From Pannonibacter indicus (GTDB taxonomy: Bacteria; Pseudomonadota; Alphaproteobacteria; Rhizobiales; Stappiaceae), in NCBI RefSeq assembly GCF_001418225.1, contig NZ_LIPT01000005.1, forward strand, positions 152,091-216,090: a stretch of DNA of 64,000 nt, given 5' to 3'. How positions within the stretch are numbered: the first letter of the stretch is position 1; every line of letters starts with the position of its first letter. Below, piece by piece: positions 28,405 through 37,104 of this stretch. The translations under genes and the position numbers were made by a program. The notes under the pieces are model-generated. The model ran no database searches, was not told the origin of the DNA, and saw only the letters and a list, made by a program, of their open reading frames with translations.

Positions 28405-31386
28405 TCAGTCCGGATTGACCGGGCCGACCAACCTTTCGAAGATTCTGCGGACGTTGGCCTGTGTCTCGGCCAGTTCCACCTCAAGACGGGCGAGATCGGG
28501 TGCTGCCGCTGCGTTGAGCAGCAGCGCGAGCACGCCGCCCGGCGCCTCGACCGGCTGGAATTTGCCCGTCAGCGTCATGCGCAGGATCTGGGTCAGGCGG
28601 TGATAGAGCCGCAACGCCTGCAAGAGTCCGCCCGCGTCATCTGCATTGAGGAGCCCGAGTTCCAGCGCCCGGCCAAGGGCAATCTCCGTGTTCTGAGCCA
28701 GAACTTCAGGATGGGCGTGGCCATGCACCAGCTGCAGATACTGGGCAACGAACTCGATATCGACGAGTCCGCCTGCCACCTGCTTGAGGTCCCAGATATC
28801 CTTGGTGCCCTTCTCCTTCTCGATACGCCCGCGCATGGATGCCACGTCAGCGGCAATCTTCTGCGCCTCACGCGGCCTGCAGAGGATTTCCTGCAGGAAG
28901 GCGGAGACCTTGGCGGAGAAGGCTTCCGACGAGCTGGTTAGCACACGTGCCCGGGTCAGGGCCATATGCTCCCAGGTCCAGGCCTCATTGCGCTGATAGG
29001 TTTCAAAAGCGGCGATGCTGGTGGCCAGCGGACCGGCATTGCCGGAGGGCCGCAGGCGGAAATCCACCTCATACAGGCTGCCTTCCGCCGTCGGTGCGGA
29101 CAGGGCCGTCACAAGCCGCTGGGTCAGGCGGATGTAGTACTGGCTGACCGGCAGCGGCCTCGCACCATCAGAGCCGGAGGCATCTTCCGGCACATCATAG
29201 AGCAGGATGAGATCCAGATCGGAGCTGGCTGTCATCTCCTCGCCGCCTAGCTTGCCCATGGACAGAAGCGCGAACTCCCCGCCCGGCACATACCCATGGG
29301 ACGCAGCCACATGTTCCACCACCCGCGCCAGAATGCGGTCCAGCACCACTTCGGCAAGCCGGGTCAGAGCATGGCCGACCTGATCGGCTGACAGGGTGTC
29401 CGACAGCAGCCGCAGGCCGATCAGGAACTGCTGCTCCTGCGCGAAGATGCGCGCCCTGTCGAGCGCCTCTTCATAGTAGCGGGCAAGAGCAAGTGTCTGA
29501 TCAAGACCAGCGCGGAACTCTTCGCGGCTCGGCATGGCACCGAAGAAAGCCGGGTCCAGCACGGCGTCCAGCACATGCACCCGGCGCGCCACCGTTTCGG
29601 CCAGACGCGGGGCGGAACCCATGACCGTTGCCATCAGATGCAGAAGCTGGGGATTGGAGCGCAGCAGGGAGAAAAGCTGCACACCTGCCGGCAGACGGGC
29701 CAGAAACGCGTCGAAGGCGCGCAATGCCGCGTCCGCATTGTCGGTGCGGGCCAGTGCCGAAATCAGCGCCGGGTGCAGCTCGGTCAGCCGCTCGCGCGCC
29801 TTGGTCGAGCGCATGGCCGGATAGCGGCCGAAATGCCAGGCCTTGATGATCTTCGCCGCATCCGAAGGCTGGCGGTAGCCAAGACGGGAGAGGGTTTCCA
29901 GCGTGTCCGGGTCATCGTCGTCGCCGGTGAAGACAAGATTGCCCAGATCCGACGCCAGCTCCGGCTCATCCTCGAACAGACCGGCATAATGCTTCTGCAC
30001 GGTCTGCAACTGCTTCAGCAGTTCGGCCTCGAAAGACGGCAGGTCCTCGAAACCGGCGAGGAAAGCCACGCGCTGCAAGCCTTCGCCCAGCTGCGGCAGC
30101 AGGTGGGTCTGCTCGTCATTGAGCATCTGGATGCGATGCTCGACCTTGCGCAGGAAGCGGTAGGCCTCTTTCAGGTCGTCGCGGGTGTCCGGCTTGATCC
30201 AGTTGAAGGTGACAAGCCGGTCGAGCATGTCGAGCGTGCGGCGCCCGCGCAGTTCGGGATTGCGCCCGCCTGCGATCAGCTGCTGGGTCTGGACGAAGAA
30301 TTCAACCTCGCGGATGCCGCCCCGGCCCAGCTTCACATTGTGCCCGGCAACGGCGATCTTGCCGTGCCCCTTGTGCATGTGGATCTGGCGCTTGATGGAA
30401 TGCACGTCCGCAATGGCGGCAAAGTCCAGATACTTGCGCCAGATGAAGGGCACGATCTCGTGCAGGAAGGCTTCGCCTGCCGGAATGTCACCGGCGCAAG
30501 GCCGCGCCTTGATCAGTGCCGCACGCTCCCAGTTCTGCCCCAGCGCTTCGTAATAGGCGAGAGCGGCGGGCACAGAGATGGCCACTGGCGTTGCGCCGGG
30601 ATCCGGCCGGAGCCGCAGATCGGTGCGGAAGACATAGCCGTCCGCCGTGCGCTCCTGCATGATCTTCACCAGCCGCTTGGTCAGGCGCACGAACTCCACC
30701 GGAGCCTCGGCATTGGCGGACAGCGGAGCGATCTCCGGATCATAGAAGACGATGAGGTCGATATCGCTGGAGTAGTTCAGCTCGAAAGCACCGTGCTTGC
30801 CCATGGCAAGAACGATGAGGCCGGAGCCCTTTTCCGGCTCGTCCAAGTCCTGCGGCGAGAACTTGCCGCGCGCGGCCAGCTCCCGCAGGCACAGGCGGAT
30901 GGCGGCGGTGAGGCTGGCATCGGCCAGTTCGGCCAGCGCGCGCGTCACATCATCAAGGTCAATCGCCCCGCCAATGTCGGCAAGGGCAACGGCAAGGGCC
31001 AGATCCTGCTTGAGCTGGCGCAGCTCGCGCATCAGCCCGGCCTCATCAGCAGGCCGCGCCTCCCGGGCAGCATGGATCGTGCCGGAGATCAGGCCTTCCA
31101 GATCCTCCCCAAGCACCCGCTGCAAACGCTGCGGGCGCACCATGGCAAGTTCCCGCAGATAAGGGGCATTGGCAAAGACACCGGCGAGAAACGCGCGAAG
31201 CTGAGGGTCCTGGCCGAGCCATGCCGCAAGATCCGAGGTGCTTGCATCCTCCGCCGCCCGGATCAGCAGATCGGAGAGAACGCTATCAGCCCTTTCGGGA
31301 GACTGTGGCCGCGGAACGACCTTGATGCGATGGCGCAGCGGCCCCTTTTCAGCTCCGGCTTCCCGCTTCTCTGCTTCTGTCGTCAC
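28405..31386 (-). CDS. glnE: Bifunctional glutamine synthetase adenylyltransferase/deadenylase
   Basis: 993 residues. Two nucleotidyltransferase domains: the N-terminal adenylyl-removing one with MGKHGAFELNYSSDIDLI and the C-terminal adenylylating one with MGKLGGEEMTASSDLDLIL, each followed by a helical domain; ELNYSSDIDLI is a GlnE hallmark. It sets glutamine synthetase activity in response to PII protein. The proposed start is GTG at 31386 after GGGAGGCGCAAGAC, overlapping the end of the kinase gene by 38 bases; longer frames to 31494 would lie inside that gene. Last gene of the degP-regulator-kinase-glnE run on this strand. Confidence 0.95.
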   Translation of the reverse strand: MTTEAEKREAGAEKGPLRHRIKVVPRPQSPERADSVLSDLLIRAAEDASTSDLAAWLGQDPQLRAFLAGVFANAPYLRELAMVRPQRLQRVLGEDLEGLISGTIHAAREARPADEAGLMRELRQLKQDLALAVALADIGGAIDLDDVTRALAELADASLTAAIRLCLRELAARGKFSPQDLDEPEKGSGLIVLAMGKHGAFELNYSSDIDLIVFYDPEIAPLSANAEAPVEFVRLTKRLVKIMQERTADGYVFRTDLRLRPDPGATPVAISVPAALAYYEALGQNWERAALIKARPCAGDIPAGEAFLHEIVPFIWRKYLDFAAIADVHSIKRQIHMHKGHGKIAVAGHNVKLGRGGIREVEFFVQTQQLIAGGRNPELRGRRTLDMLDRLVTFNWIKPDTRDDLKEAYRFLRKVEHRIQMLNDEQTHLLPQLGEGLQRVAFLAGFEDLPSFEAELLKQLQTVQKHYAGLFEDEPELASDLGNLVFTGDDDDPDTLETLSRLGYRQPSDAAKIIKAWHFGRYPAMRSTKARERLTELHPALISALARTDNADAALRAFDAFLARLPAGVQLFSLLRSNPQLLHLMATVMGSAPRLAETVARRVHVLDAVLDPAFFGAMPSREEFRAGLDQTLALARYYEEALDRARIFAQEQQFLIGLRLLSDTLSADQVGHALTRLAEVVLDRILARVVEHVAASHGYVPGGEFALLSMGKLGGEEMTASSDLDLILLYDVPEDASGSDGARPLPVSQYYIRLTQRLVTALSAPTAEGSLYEVDFRLRPSGNAGPLATSIAAFETYQRNEAWTWEHMALTRARVLTSSSEAFSAKVSAFLQEILCRPREAQKIAADVASMRGRIEKEKGTKDIWDLKQVAGGLVDIEFVAQYLQLVHGHAHPEVLAQNTEIALGRALELGLLNADDAGGLLQALRLYHRLTQILRMTLTGKFQPVEAPGGVLALLLNAAAAPDLARLEVELAETQANVRRIFERLVGPVNPD

Positions 31387-32812
31387 GTCTTGCGCCTCCC
31401 GGCATGTCCACTTGAGCTGCCGGAAGATCAATCCTCGCAACCAGCCCCGGCCCGGCATCCCCCAGTGCAAGGGATCCGCCATGCAGCCGGGCAATCGCCT
31501 TCACAAGGCTCAGGCCCAGCCCGTATCCCGGCTCGGTCCGGCTCTCCTCCAGCCGGACAAAGCGGTCCAGAACACGCCCGCGATCCTTTTCTTCAATGCC
31601 CCGCCCGTTGTCAGCGACACTTATGGCGATCCGGTCATGCCCCTGTTCGAGCTTTAAGGTGATCGCGAGCGGCTGTCCATCCTCGGGATGGCCGTATTTC
31701 AGAGCATTCTCAATGAGGTTGACAAGCGCCTGGGCGACAAGCTCGCGGTTGGCCAGAGCCCGGAATTCACCCTCCCCCACGACGGTGAGGCTTCCGCCGT
31801 CATCCTCGACGACGGGCTGATAAAGATCCGCCACTTCTAGCGCGACCTGCTTCAGATCGACCTGTTCATGCCCGGCTTCCGGCGACATGGCTTCAACACG
31901 GGCAATCCGCAGCAAGGCATCGAAGATCCGCAGAAGGCCATCGCAGTCCTCAAGCGTTTCTTCCATGGCCTGCCGGTAGTCCGCCCCGGTTCCGCCATCG
32001 CGCAGCGCTGCCTCGATACGGGTGCGCATGCGGGTGAGCGGCGTCTTGAGATCATGGGCAATGTTATCGGTCACATCGCGCAGGCCCTGCATCAACTGCT
32101 CGATCCGCTCCAGCATGCCGTTGAGGCTGAGGGCCAGACGGTCGAATTCATCGCCGTTTCCGGCGACGGGCAGGCGGCGGGACAAATTGCCTTCCATGAT
32201 CTGGTTGCTGGTCGCAGCCATCGCGTCGATGCGGCGCAGCACATAGCGCGAGACGAAGAGCCAGGACACGCCCGCCATGGCCAGAACCACCAGAAGCCAT
32301 ACCCGCATGGCCCCGGCCAGCACTTCCTTGAAGCGCTGCTGCTCCCCAAGATCACGCCCGACCAGCAGACGGAAGCCGCCGGGGATTTCGAAGGTCCGGA
32401 CAACGGCCTGCCGCTCGCTTTCCCGGTTGACCTCGCCATCAGCCTCGCGGCGGAAATAGGTCACCCGGCGCACGCCGCCGTCCGCCTCCTCCAGCACGGT
32501 CGTAGGAAGACGGGAGATGTTCCCGGCAAGCGCATTGCCTGCAAAATCGATGAGAAGATAGATGCTGGCGTCAGGACGGCGCGCCCGGGCGTCAATGGCA
32601 GTAACCAGCGCCCGGACGCCGCCGCGTGCGAACTGGTCGGCAAGGCCTTCGATTTCCGCATCAACGGTCTGCACCACCTGACCGGTGATCAGCGTGTTGG
32701 TGTTGCTGGAAATGGAGAAAAGCAGAAACCCGGACAGCGCGGTGAACACAGCCAGATAGAGCAGCGACAGCTTGAAAGCCGTCGTGCGGATGAGCCTAGC
32801 CAGCGCTGTCAC
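31349..32812 (-). CDS. Two-component sensor histidine kinase
   Basis: 487 residues. Membrane helices near 14-36 and 170-190 flank a periplasmic sensor of about 130 residues; a HAMP segment, HisKA with H253 in NIAHDLKTPLTRMRTRIE, and HATPase_c follow. The start is GTG at 32812, overlapping the end of the response regulator gene by 17 bases, so the two are coupled and act as a pair. Lying between degP and glnE, an envelope-stress role is a fair inference but not shown. Confidence 0.9.
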   Translation of the reverse strand: MTALARLIRTTAFKLSLLYLAVFTALSGFLLFSISSNTNTLITGQVVQTVDAEIEGLADQFARGGVRALVTAIDARARRPDASIYLLIDFAGNALAGNISRLPTTVLEEADGGVRRVTYFRREADGEVNRESERQAVVRTFEIPGGFRLLVGRDLGEQQRFKEVLAGAMRVWLLVVLAMAGVSWLFVSRYVLRRIDAMAATSNQIMEGNLSRRLPVAGNGDEFDRLALSLNGMLERIEQLMQGLRDVTDNIAHDLKTPLTRMRTRIEAALRDGGTGADYRQAMEETLEDCDGLLRIFDALLRIARVEAMSPEAGHEQVDLKQVALEVADLYQPVVEDDGGSLTVVGEGEFRALANRELVAQALVNLIENALKYGHPEDGQPLAITLKLEQGHDRIAISVADNGRGIEEKDRGRVLDRFVRLEESRTEPGYGLGLSLVKAIARLHGGSLALGDAGPGLVARIDLPAAQVDMPGGARRDDRSREAGSRS

Positions 32813-33482
32813 GGATCGTGTATCCCGCACCACGGACAGTGTGAAGCAGCGGCACGTCAAAATCCTTGTCGATCTTGGACCGCAGCCGGGACACATGCAC
32901 GTCAATCACATTGGTCTGGGGGTCGAAGTGATATTCCCAGACATTCTCCAGCAGCATGGTACGCGTCACCACCTGACCGGCGTGCTGCATCAGATACTCA
33001 AGCAGGCGGAACTCGCGCGGCTGCAGCGGAATGTCCTTGCCGCTGCGGGTGCAGCGGTGGGCAAGGCGGTCCAGCTCAAGATCCGCAACCCGGTAGGTCG
33101 TCTCGCTGTCACCACCGGCCTTGGGCCGGCGCCCCAGCGCCTCGACACGGGCCAGCAATTCGGTGAAGGCGAAGGGCTTGGGCAGATAGTCATCGCCCCC
33201 TGCCCTGAGGCCCGTCACCCGGTCATCGACCTGGCCGAGCGCCGAGAGGATCAGCACGGGCGTGTGGTCGCCGCTCTTGCGCAGGGACTGAATGATCGCA
33301 AGACCATCCAGGCGCGGCAGCATGCGGTCGACGATCAGCACGTCATAGCGGCTGTCCTGCGCCATCTGCAGCCCCTCCTCGCCATCGGCGGCAAGATCTG
33401 CAGAGTGGCCGACCTCGCGCAGCCCTTTGGCAACATAGGCGGCGGCTTGCTTGTCGTCTTCGATGATGAGAATTTTCAACAT
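32796..33482 (-). CDS. OmpR-family response regulator
   Basis: 228 residues. Receiver domain with the acidic pocket EDD (8-10), phospho-acceptor D52 in IVDRMLP and the conserved lysine in DDYLPKPF; winged-helix DNA-binding domain in the C-terminal half (LQPREFRLLEYLMQHAGQVVTRTMLLENVW... GAGYTI). Partner of the kinase encoded directly after it. Sits 190 bases past degP, from which it is separated by a strong hairpin. Confidence 0.93.
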   Translation of the reverse strand: MLKILIIEDDKQAAAYVAKGLREVGHSADLAADGEEGLQMAQDSRYDVLIVDRMLPRLDGLAIIQSLRKSGDHTPVLILSALGQVDDRVTGLRAGGDDYLPKPFAFTELLARVEALGRRPKAGGDSETTYRVADLELDRLAHRCTRSGKDIPLQPREFRLLEYLMQHAGQVVTRTMLLENVWEYHFDPQTNVIDVHVSRLRSKIDKDFDVPLLHTVRGAGYTIRDSAG

Positions 33483-33524
33483 GCCAATCTTTTACCTGAG
33501 CTTTTGCCCGGAAAGAACCGGAAA

Positions 33525-33566
33525 GAAGTGTCCGCAGCAACCCTCTTGCGGGTGCTGCGGACACTT
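33525..33566 (-). terminator. Hairpin between degP and the response regulator gene
   Basis: AAGTGTCCGCAGCA-ACCC and GGGT-GCTGCGGACACTT form a stem of about 17 pairs with one bulge and a loop of about 6 bases. On the reverse strand it is followed by CTTTCCGG rather than a clean T-run, so it is a weak terminator, attenuator or RNA-processing site. Confidence 0.5.
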
Positions 33567-33674
33567 GGCCTGACCTCTGCGGGGTGGGATCGGGGGCCGC
33601 GGAGACCCGAAAGGCCAGGCATGAGGCGGGGGATCACCGGAGGCCGCCGGTTGCCCCACCCCAATCCATGCGGC

Positions 33675-35222
33675 TTAACCGACGTTGAGCGGCAAGGCGA
33701 CGAAACGGGCGCTGTCATCGCGGAAGACCCGCATCAGCACGGCCTTGCGGCCATCCTTTTCGGCCTTGGCCAGCGCCGCCTGAACGTCCGCCGGGGTTGA
33801 GACCTTCTGACCGGCAACTTCGGCAATCACATCACCACGGGCAAGGCCCTTGTCTGCGGCAGGCCCAGCCGGGTCCACGTTCAGGACCACCACGCCCTCG
33901 ACATCAAGTCCGGCCTGGGAAGCGGATGCCAGATCAATTCCGAGATCTTCAAGCTCGGTCTTGCCCGCACCCTCATCACCGGCGGACGCCATCTGCTGGC
34001 TGTCGGTCAGTTTGCCGAGCGTGACGGAGACATTCTTTTCCTTGCCATTGCGCCAGACCGTCAGGTTCACCTTCGTTCCCGGCGCATAGGCCGCAATCAT
34101 GCGGGACAGCTCCCGCGGACCCTTCACATCCACGCCATCGACCTTGAGGATCGTGTCGCCGGCCTCGATCCCGGCCTTGGCGGCAGGGCTGCCGTTCTGC
34201 GGATCGGAGACGATTGCTCCCTGAGCATCGGCGAGGCCGAGGCTGGCTGCAATGTCATCCGTTACCGGCTGGATCTGGACACCCAGCCAGCCGCGCGTTA
34301 CCGCGCCATCCTTCTGCAGCGAGGCAACAACATCACGCGCCGTCGAAGCAGGGATGGCGAAGGCAATGCCAACGTTGCCGCCGGACGGCGAGTAGATGGC
34401 GGCGTTGATGCCGATCACCTCACCCTTCATGTTGAAGGCCGGGCCACCCGAGTTGCCGCGGTTGACCGGGGCATCGATCTGGATGAAGTCGTCATAGGGG
34501 CCGGCGCCAATGTCACGGCCACGCGCCGAGACAATACCGGCAGTCACGGTTCCGCCAAGGCCGAAGGGGTTGCCAATGGCCACGACCCACTCACCGACGG
34601 AAGGGGCGTCCTCTGCGAAAGCCACGTAGGTGAATTTCTTGTCCGATTCCACCTTCAAGACAGCAAGGTCCGTGCGCGGGTCCGTCCCGATCAGCTTGGC
34701 CTTGTAGTCATGACCTTCGTTGTCGGTCACGGTGAACTCCGTGCCCTTGTCGACCACGTGGTTGTTGGTCACCACATAGCCGTCATCCGAGATAAAGAAG
34801 CCGGAGCCCTGGGACATTTCATAAGGACGGGAATTCTGCTGCCCCCCGCCCTGTCCTCCCTGGCCACGGCGCTCGAAGAAGCGCTTGAGCGGATGACCGT
34901 CCGGCAGCTCATCCATCCCTGGCAGGCCAAAGAAGTCTTCGCCGCCACGGAAATTCATCATGCGCGGCTGGGCGGCCTGCTTCACCTTGACGCTGACCAC
35001 GGCCGGCTGCACGGCGGATACGACGTGGGAGAAATTCAGCGGTGCGGGCTGGCTCACCTCGACGGGGGCGGCAAAAGCATAATTGGAAGGAACGAGACCC
35101 TGAACGGTCAGAGCTCCGGCAAGGCCAAGAGCCATGGCACCAGCCAGCAGGCTTGCCTTGCGGCGGGCGAAGAACCCGGCGGACGGCTTGCCGGACTGCT
35201 CAGAATTCTGCTGCTCGTACAT
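33675..35222 (-). CDS. degP: DegP/HtrA-family periplasmic serine protease (Do)
   Basis: 515 residues. A long N-terminal signal or anchor helix (about 23-50) precedes a trypsin-like domain with H155 (VTNNHVV), D185 (RTDLAVL) and S258 (GNSGGP), then two PDZ domains (about 285-375 and 405-510). It degrades and holds misfolded periplasmic proteins. The ATG at 35222 has GAGGAG six bases upstream; an ATG 15 bases earlier lacks one. A glycine/glutamine-rich linker (RGQGGQGGGQQ, about 120-130) sits in the LA-loop region. Divergent from the DUF2336 gene. Confidence 0.95.
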   Translation of the reverse strand: MYEQQNSEQSGKPSAGFFARRKASLLAGAMALGLAGALTVQGLVPSNYAFAAPVEVSQPAPLNFSHVVSAVQPAVVSVKVKQAAQPRMMNFRGGEDFFGLPGMDELPDGHPLKRFFERRGQGGQGGGQQNSRPYEMSQGSGFFISDDGYVVTNNHVVDKGTEFTVTDNEGHDYKAKLIGTDPRTDLAVLKVESDKKFTYVAFAEDAPSVGEWVVAIGNPFGLGGTVTAGIVSARGRDIGAGPYDDFIQIDAPVNRGNSGGPAFNMKGEVIGINAAIYSPSGGNVGIAFAIPASTARDVVASLQKDGAVTRGWLGVQIQPVTDDIAASLGLADAQGAIVSDPQNGSPAAKAGIEAGDTILKVDGVDVKGPRELSRMIAAYAPGTKVNLTVWRNGKEKNVSVTLGKLTDSQQMASAGDEGAGKTELEDLGIDLASASQAGLDVEGVVVLNVDPAGPAADKGLARGDVIAEVAGQKVSTPADVQAALAKAEKDGRKAVLMRVFRDDSARFVALPLNVG

Positions 35223-35371
35223 GAAATCACTCCTCATCGTCTGACTGTCTTTCCGGCGCAGGCGGGGCACCGCGCCTTGTTGCAAATGAATATGGAGAGC
35301 GCCGCATTACAGGCGCCTGACCGGCGGATTAAACCTTCGTAATGTATTTTCACGCATGAAAAATCAGACAC

Positions 35372-35385
35372 TGTTACAAGTAACA
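35372..35385. promoter_or_regulatory. Perfect dyad in the degP/DUF2336 divergent region
   Basis: TGTTAC-AA-GTAACA sits in the middle of the 275-base gap, which is far richer in A+T than the surroundings. It is a candidate operator for one or both divergent genes; no known regulator is assigned. Confidence 0.4.
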
Positions 35386-35496
35386 ATTAGCAAAATACAA
35401 TAGGAAACATCAAACTTTCAGCATTCAACTTATCTCTTCGTAAATCTGTTTTCTGCAATATCCAATCTGAATGCAGAACACCGGACAGAGGAAAGA

Positions 35497-36576
35497 ATGC
35501 TGAGGTCGCTTGTAGATCTGGCTAAGGAGAGCTGTAGCGAGAAACGCCGCGAACTGATGGGGCATATCGCCAGTCTTTTCTTTGAAGGCGCAGACCGATA
35601 TTCGAATGACGAGCTATCGCTTTTCAATGACATCCTCACAAATCTCCTGGATCTCGTTGAGATCGAAGACCGCAGGGAATTCTCCGGCAAGGTAGCCCAC
35701 GTTGCGGAAACCCCCAGGCCGCTCATCCTCAAGCTGGCAAATGACAAGGCAGATGTGGCAGCTCCAGTTCTGCAGCACTCTGAGGTGCTGACAGACGACG
35801 ACCTGTTCACATTGGCCCGGACCAAGGGACAGGAGCATCTGCTCGCCATTGCGCAGCGCGAAAGCCTCAAGCCACGGATCACCGATGTCTTGCTGGAACG
35901 GGGCGAAAAGCCTGTCCAGCACTCGGTTGCGGCCAATACGGGCGCAAAGCTTTCGGATTGGGGTGGGCGGCTTCTGGTGAAACTCGCCGAGAGTGACCGG
36001 GAGCTGCGCGAGGCTCTGACCGAACGGCATGATCTGTCAAAGCCGAACTTCGACAGGCTTTTGTCCATGCTGCCCGCCGACCGTCAGGCCAAGCTGCGCT
36101 ACATCTTTGAAAACAACGAGCGGATGGCCCGCAACCTGTTCAAGGAGGCGAGCGCTCTTGTTGACGAGGGAAAGCTGGAGCGGCGCAAATCGCGCCTGAA
36201 TTCAAAGGCAACCCTGAAGGATCTGCGCGACGGTCACAAGCAGCTGGACCAGGCTGTCATCGAGTACAGTCTGTCCAACGAACTCTACGAGCTCGCTTTC
36301 CTGCTCGGCCAGTCCGCCCAGATCGACGAAAGGTTTGTCCGCAATATCATGGTGCGCCCAGATGTTGAGGCCATCGCCGTCCTGTGCAAATCAGTCGGAG
36401 TAAGCGACACCGCCTTTGGCGCGCTTTGCAAGGCCCGCTGCCGCCACATGCGCTGCCCCTCCACTCAGGTGGATCATTGGGCAGGAGAATACCGGATCCT
36501 CTCGGAAGCAGAAGCACAGCGCACCATGCGCTTCATCAAGGTCCGCCTGTCTGTCATGGCAGCTGCGGCGGCGTGA
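35497..36576 (+). CDS. DUF2336 domain protein
   Basis: 359 residues, soluble, almost all helical. It matches the alphaproteobacterial DUF2336 pattern (SEVLTDDDLFTLARTKGQEHLLAIAQRESL, followed by VTDVLLERGEKPV..VAANTGAKLS), which suggests HEAT-like helical repeats. Function unknown; some family members are linked to cell envelope or polysaccharide traits, but no such role is claimed. It lies between ccmH and degP on the opposite strand, interrupting what is an adjacent pair in several rhizobia. The start follows GAGGAAAG. A+T-rich 5' region; codon use otherwise like its neighbours. Confidence 0.82.
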   Translation: MLRSLVDLAKESCSEKRRELMGHIASLFFEGADRYSNDELSLFNDILTNLLDLVEIEDRREFSGKVAHVAETPRPLILKLANDKADVAAPVLQHSEVLTDDDLFTLARTKGQEHLLAIAQRESLKPRITDVLLERGEKPVQHSVAANTGAKLSDWGGRLLVKLAESDRELREALTERHDLSKPNFDRLLSMLPADRQAKLRYIFENNERMARNLFKEASALVDEGKLERRKSRLNSKATLKDLRDGHKQLDQAVIEYSLSNELYELAFLLGQSAQIDERFVRNIMVRPDVEAIAVLCKSVGVSDTAFGALCKARCRHMRCPSTQVDHWAGEYRILSEAEAQRTMRFIKVRLSVMAAAAA

Positions 36577-36601
36577 GGAGCCCGCATCGGGAGGCGTGGT
36601 A

Positions 36602-37099
36602 TTACCTGCCCTGCCCGGATACGTCTGCCTCTGGTTCCTCCTTGAGGATCGCCGCCAGCTCTGCCTCTTCGGCAGCTGTCAGAGGCTCTGCTTCGGCTAT
36701 GGCTGCCCTTCGCTTCTGACGCCGGGACGCCACCAGAACCGCGATACCGCCAGCGAAGAGAGCCAGGGGCGCAGAGGCCCACAAAAAGATCGTGTTCCAG
36801 CCGATCCGCGGCTTCAGCAGCACAAATTCACCATAGCGGGAGACGAGATAGTCGATGACAGCCTCATTGCTGTCGCCCGCGACAAGGCGTTCACGCACAA
36901 GCACACGCAGATCCTTGGCGAGCGGCGCATCGCTGTCATCGATCGACTGGTTCTGGCAAACCATGCAGCGCAGCTGTGCAGAGAGCTCCCGCGCGCGCGC
37001 TTCCAGCGCAGGATCTGGCAGGATTTCGTCCGGTCCAATGGCGAGGGCAGTTCCGCACAGCGAAAAGACCATGAGCAGGCTTGCAAGAAAACGTCTCAT
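36602..37099 (-). CDS. ccmH: Cytochrome c maturation protein CcmH (CycL)
   Basis: 165 residues. Signal peptide (about 1-20), a periplasmic domain with the redox motif [10 protein letters not shown] (C45, C48), and a C-terminal membrane helix (about 104-124) with a short cytoplasmic tail. It reduces apocytochrome c thiols before haem attachment. Last gene of the ccmI-E-F-H operon, five bases after ccmF. The middle residue of the CxxC pair region is methionine (CMVC) where CPVC is more usual. Confidence 0.94.
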   Translation of the reverse strand: MRRFLASLLMVFSLCGTALAIGPDEILPDPALEARARELSAQLRCMVCQNQSIDDSDAPLAKDLRVLVRERLVAGDSNEAVIDYLVSRYGEFVLLKPRIGWNTIFLWASAPLALFAGGIAVLVASRRQKRRAAIAEAEPLTAAEEAELAAILKEEPEADVSGQGR

Positions 37100-37104
37100 C
37101 CGGC

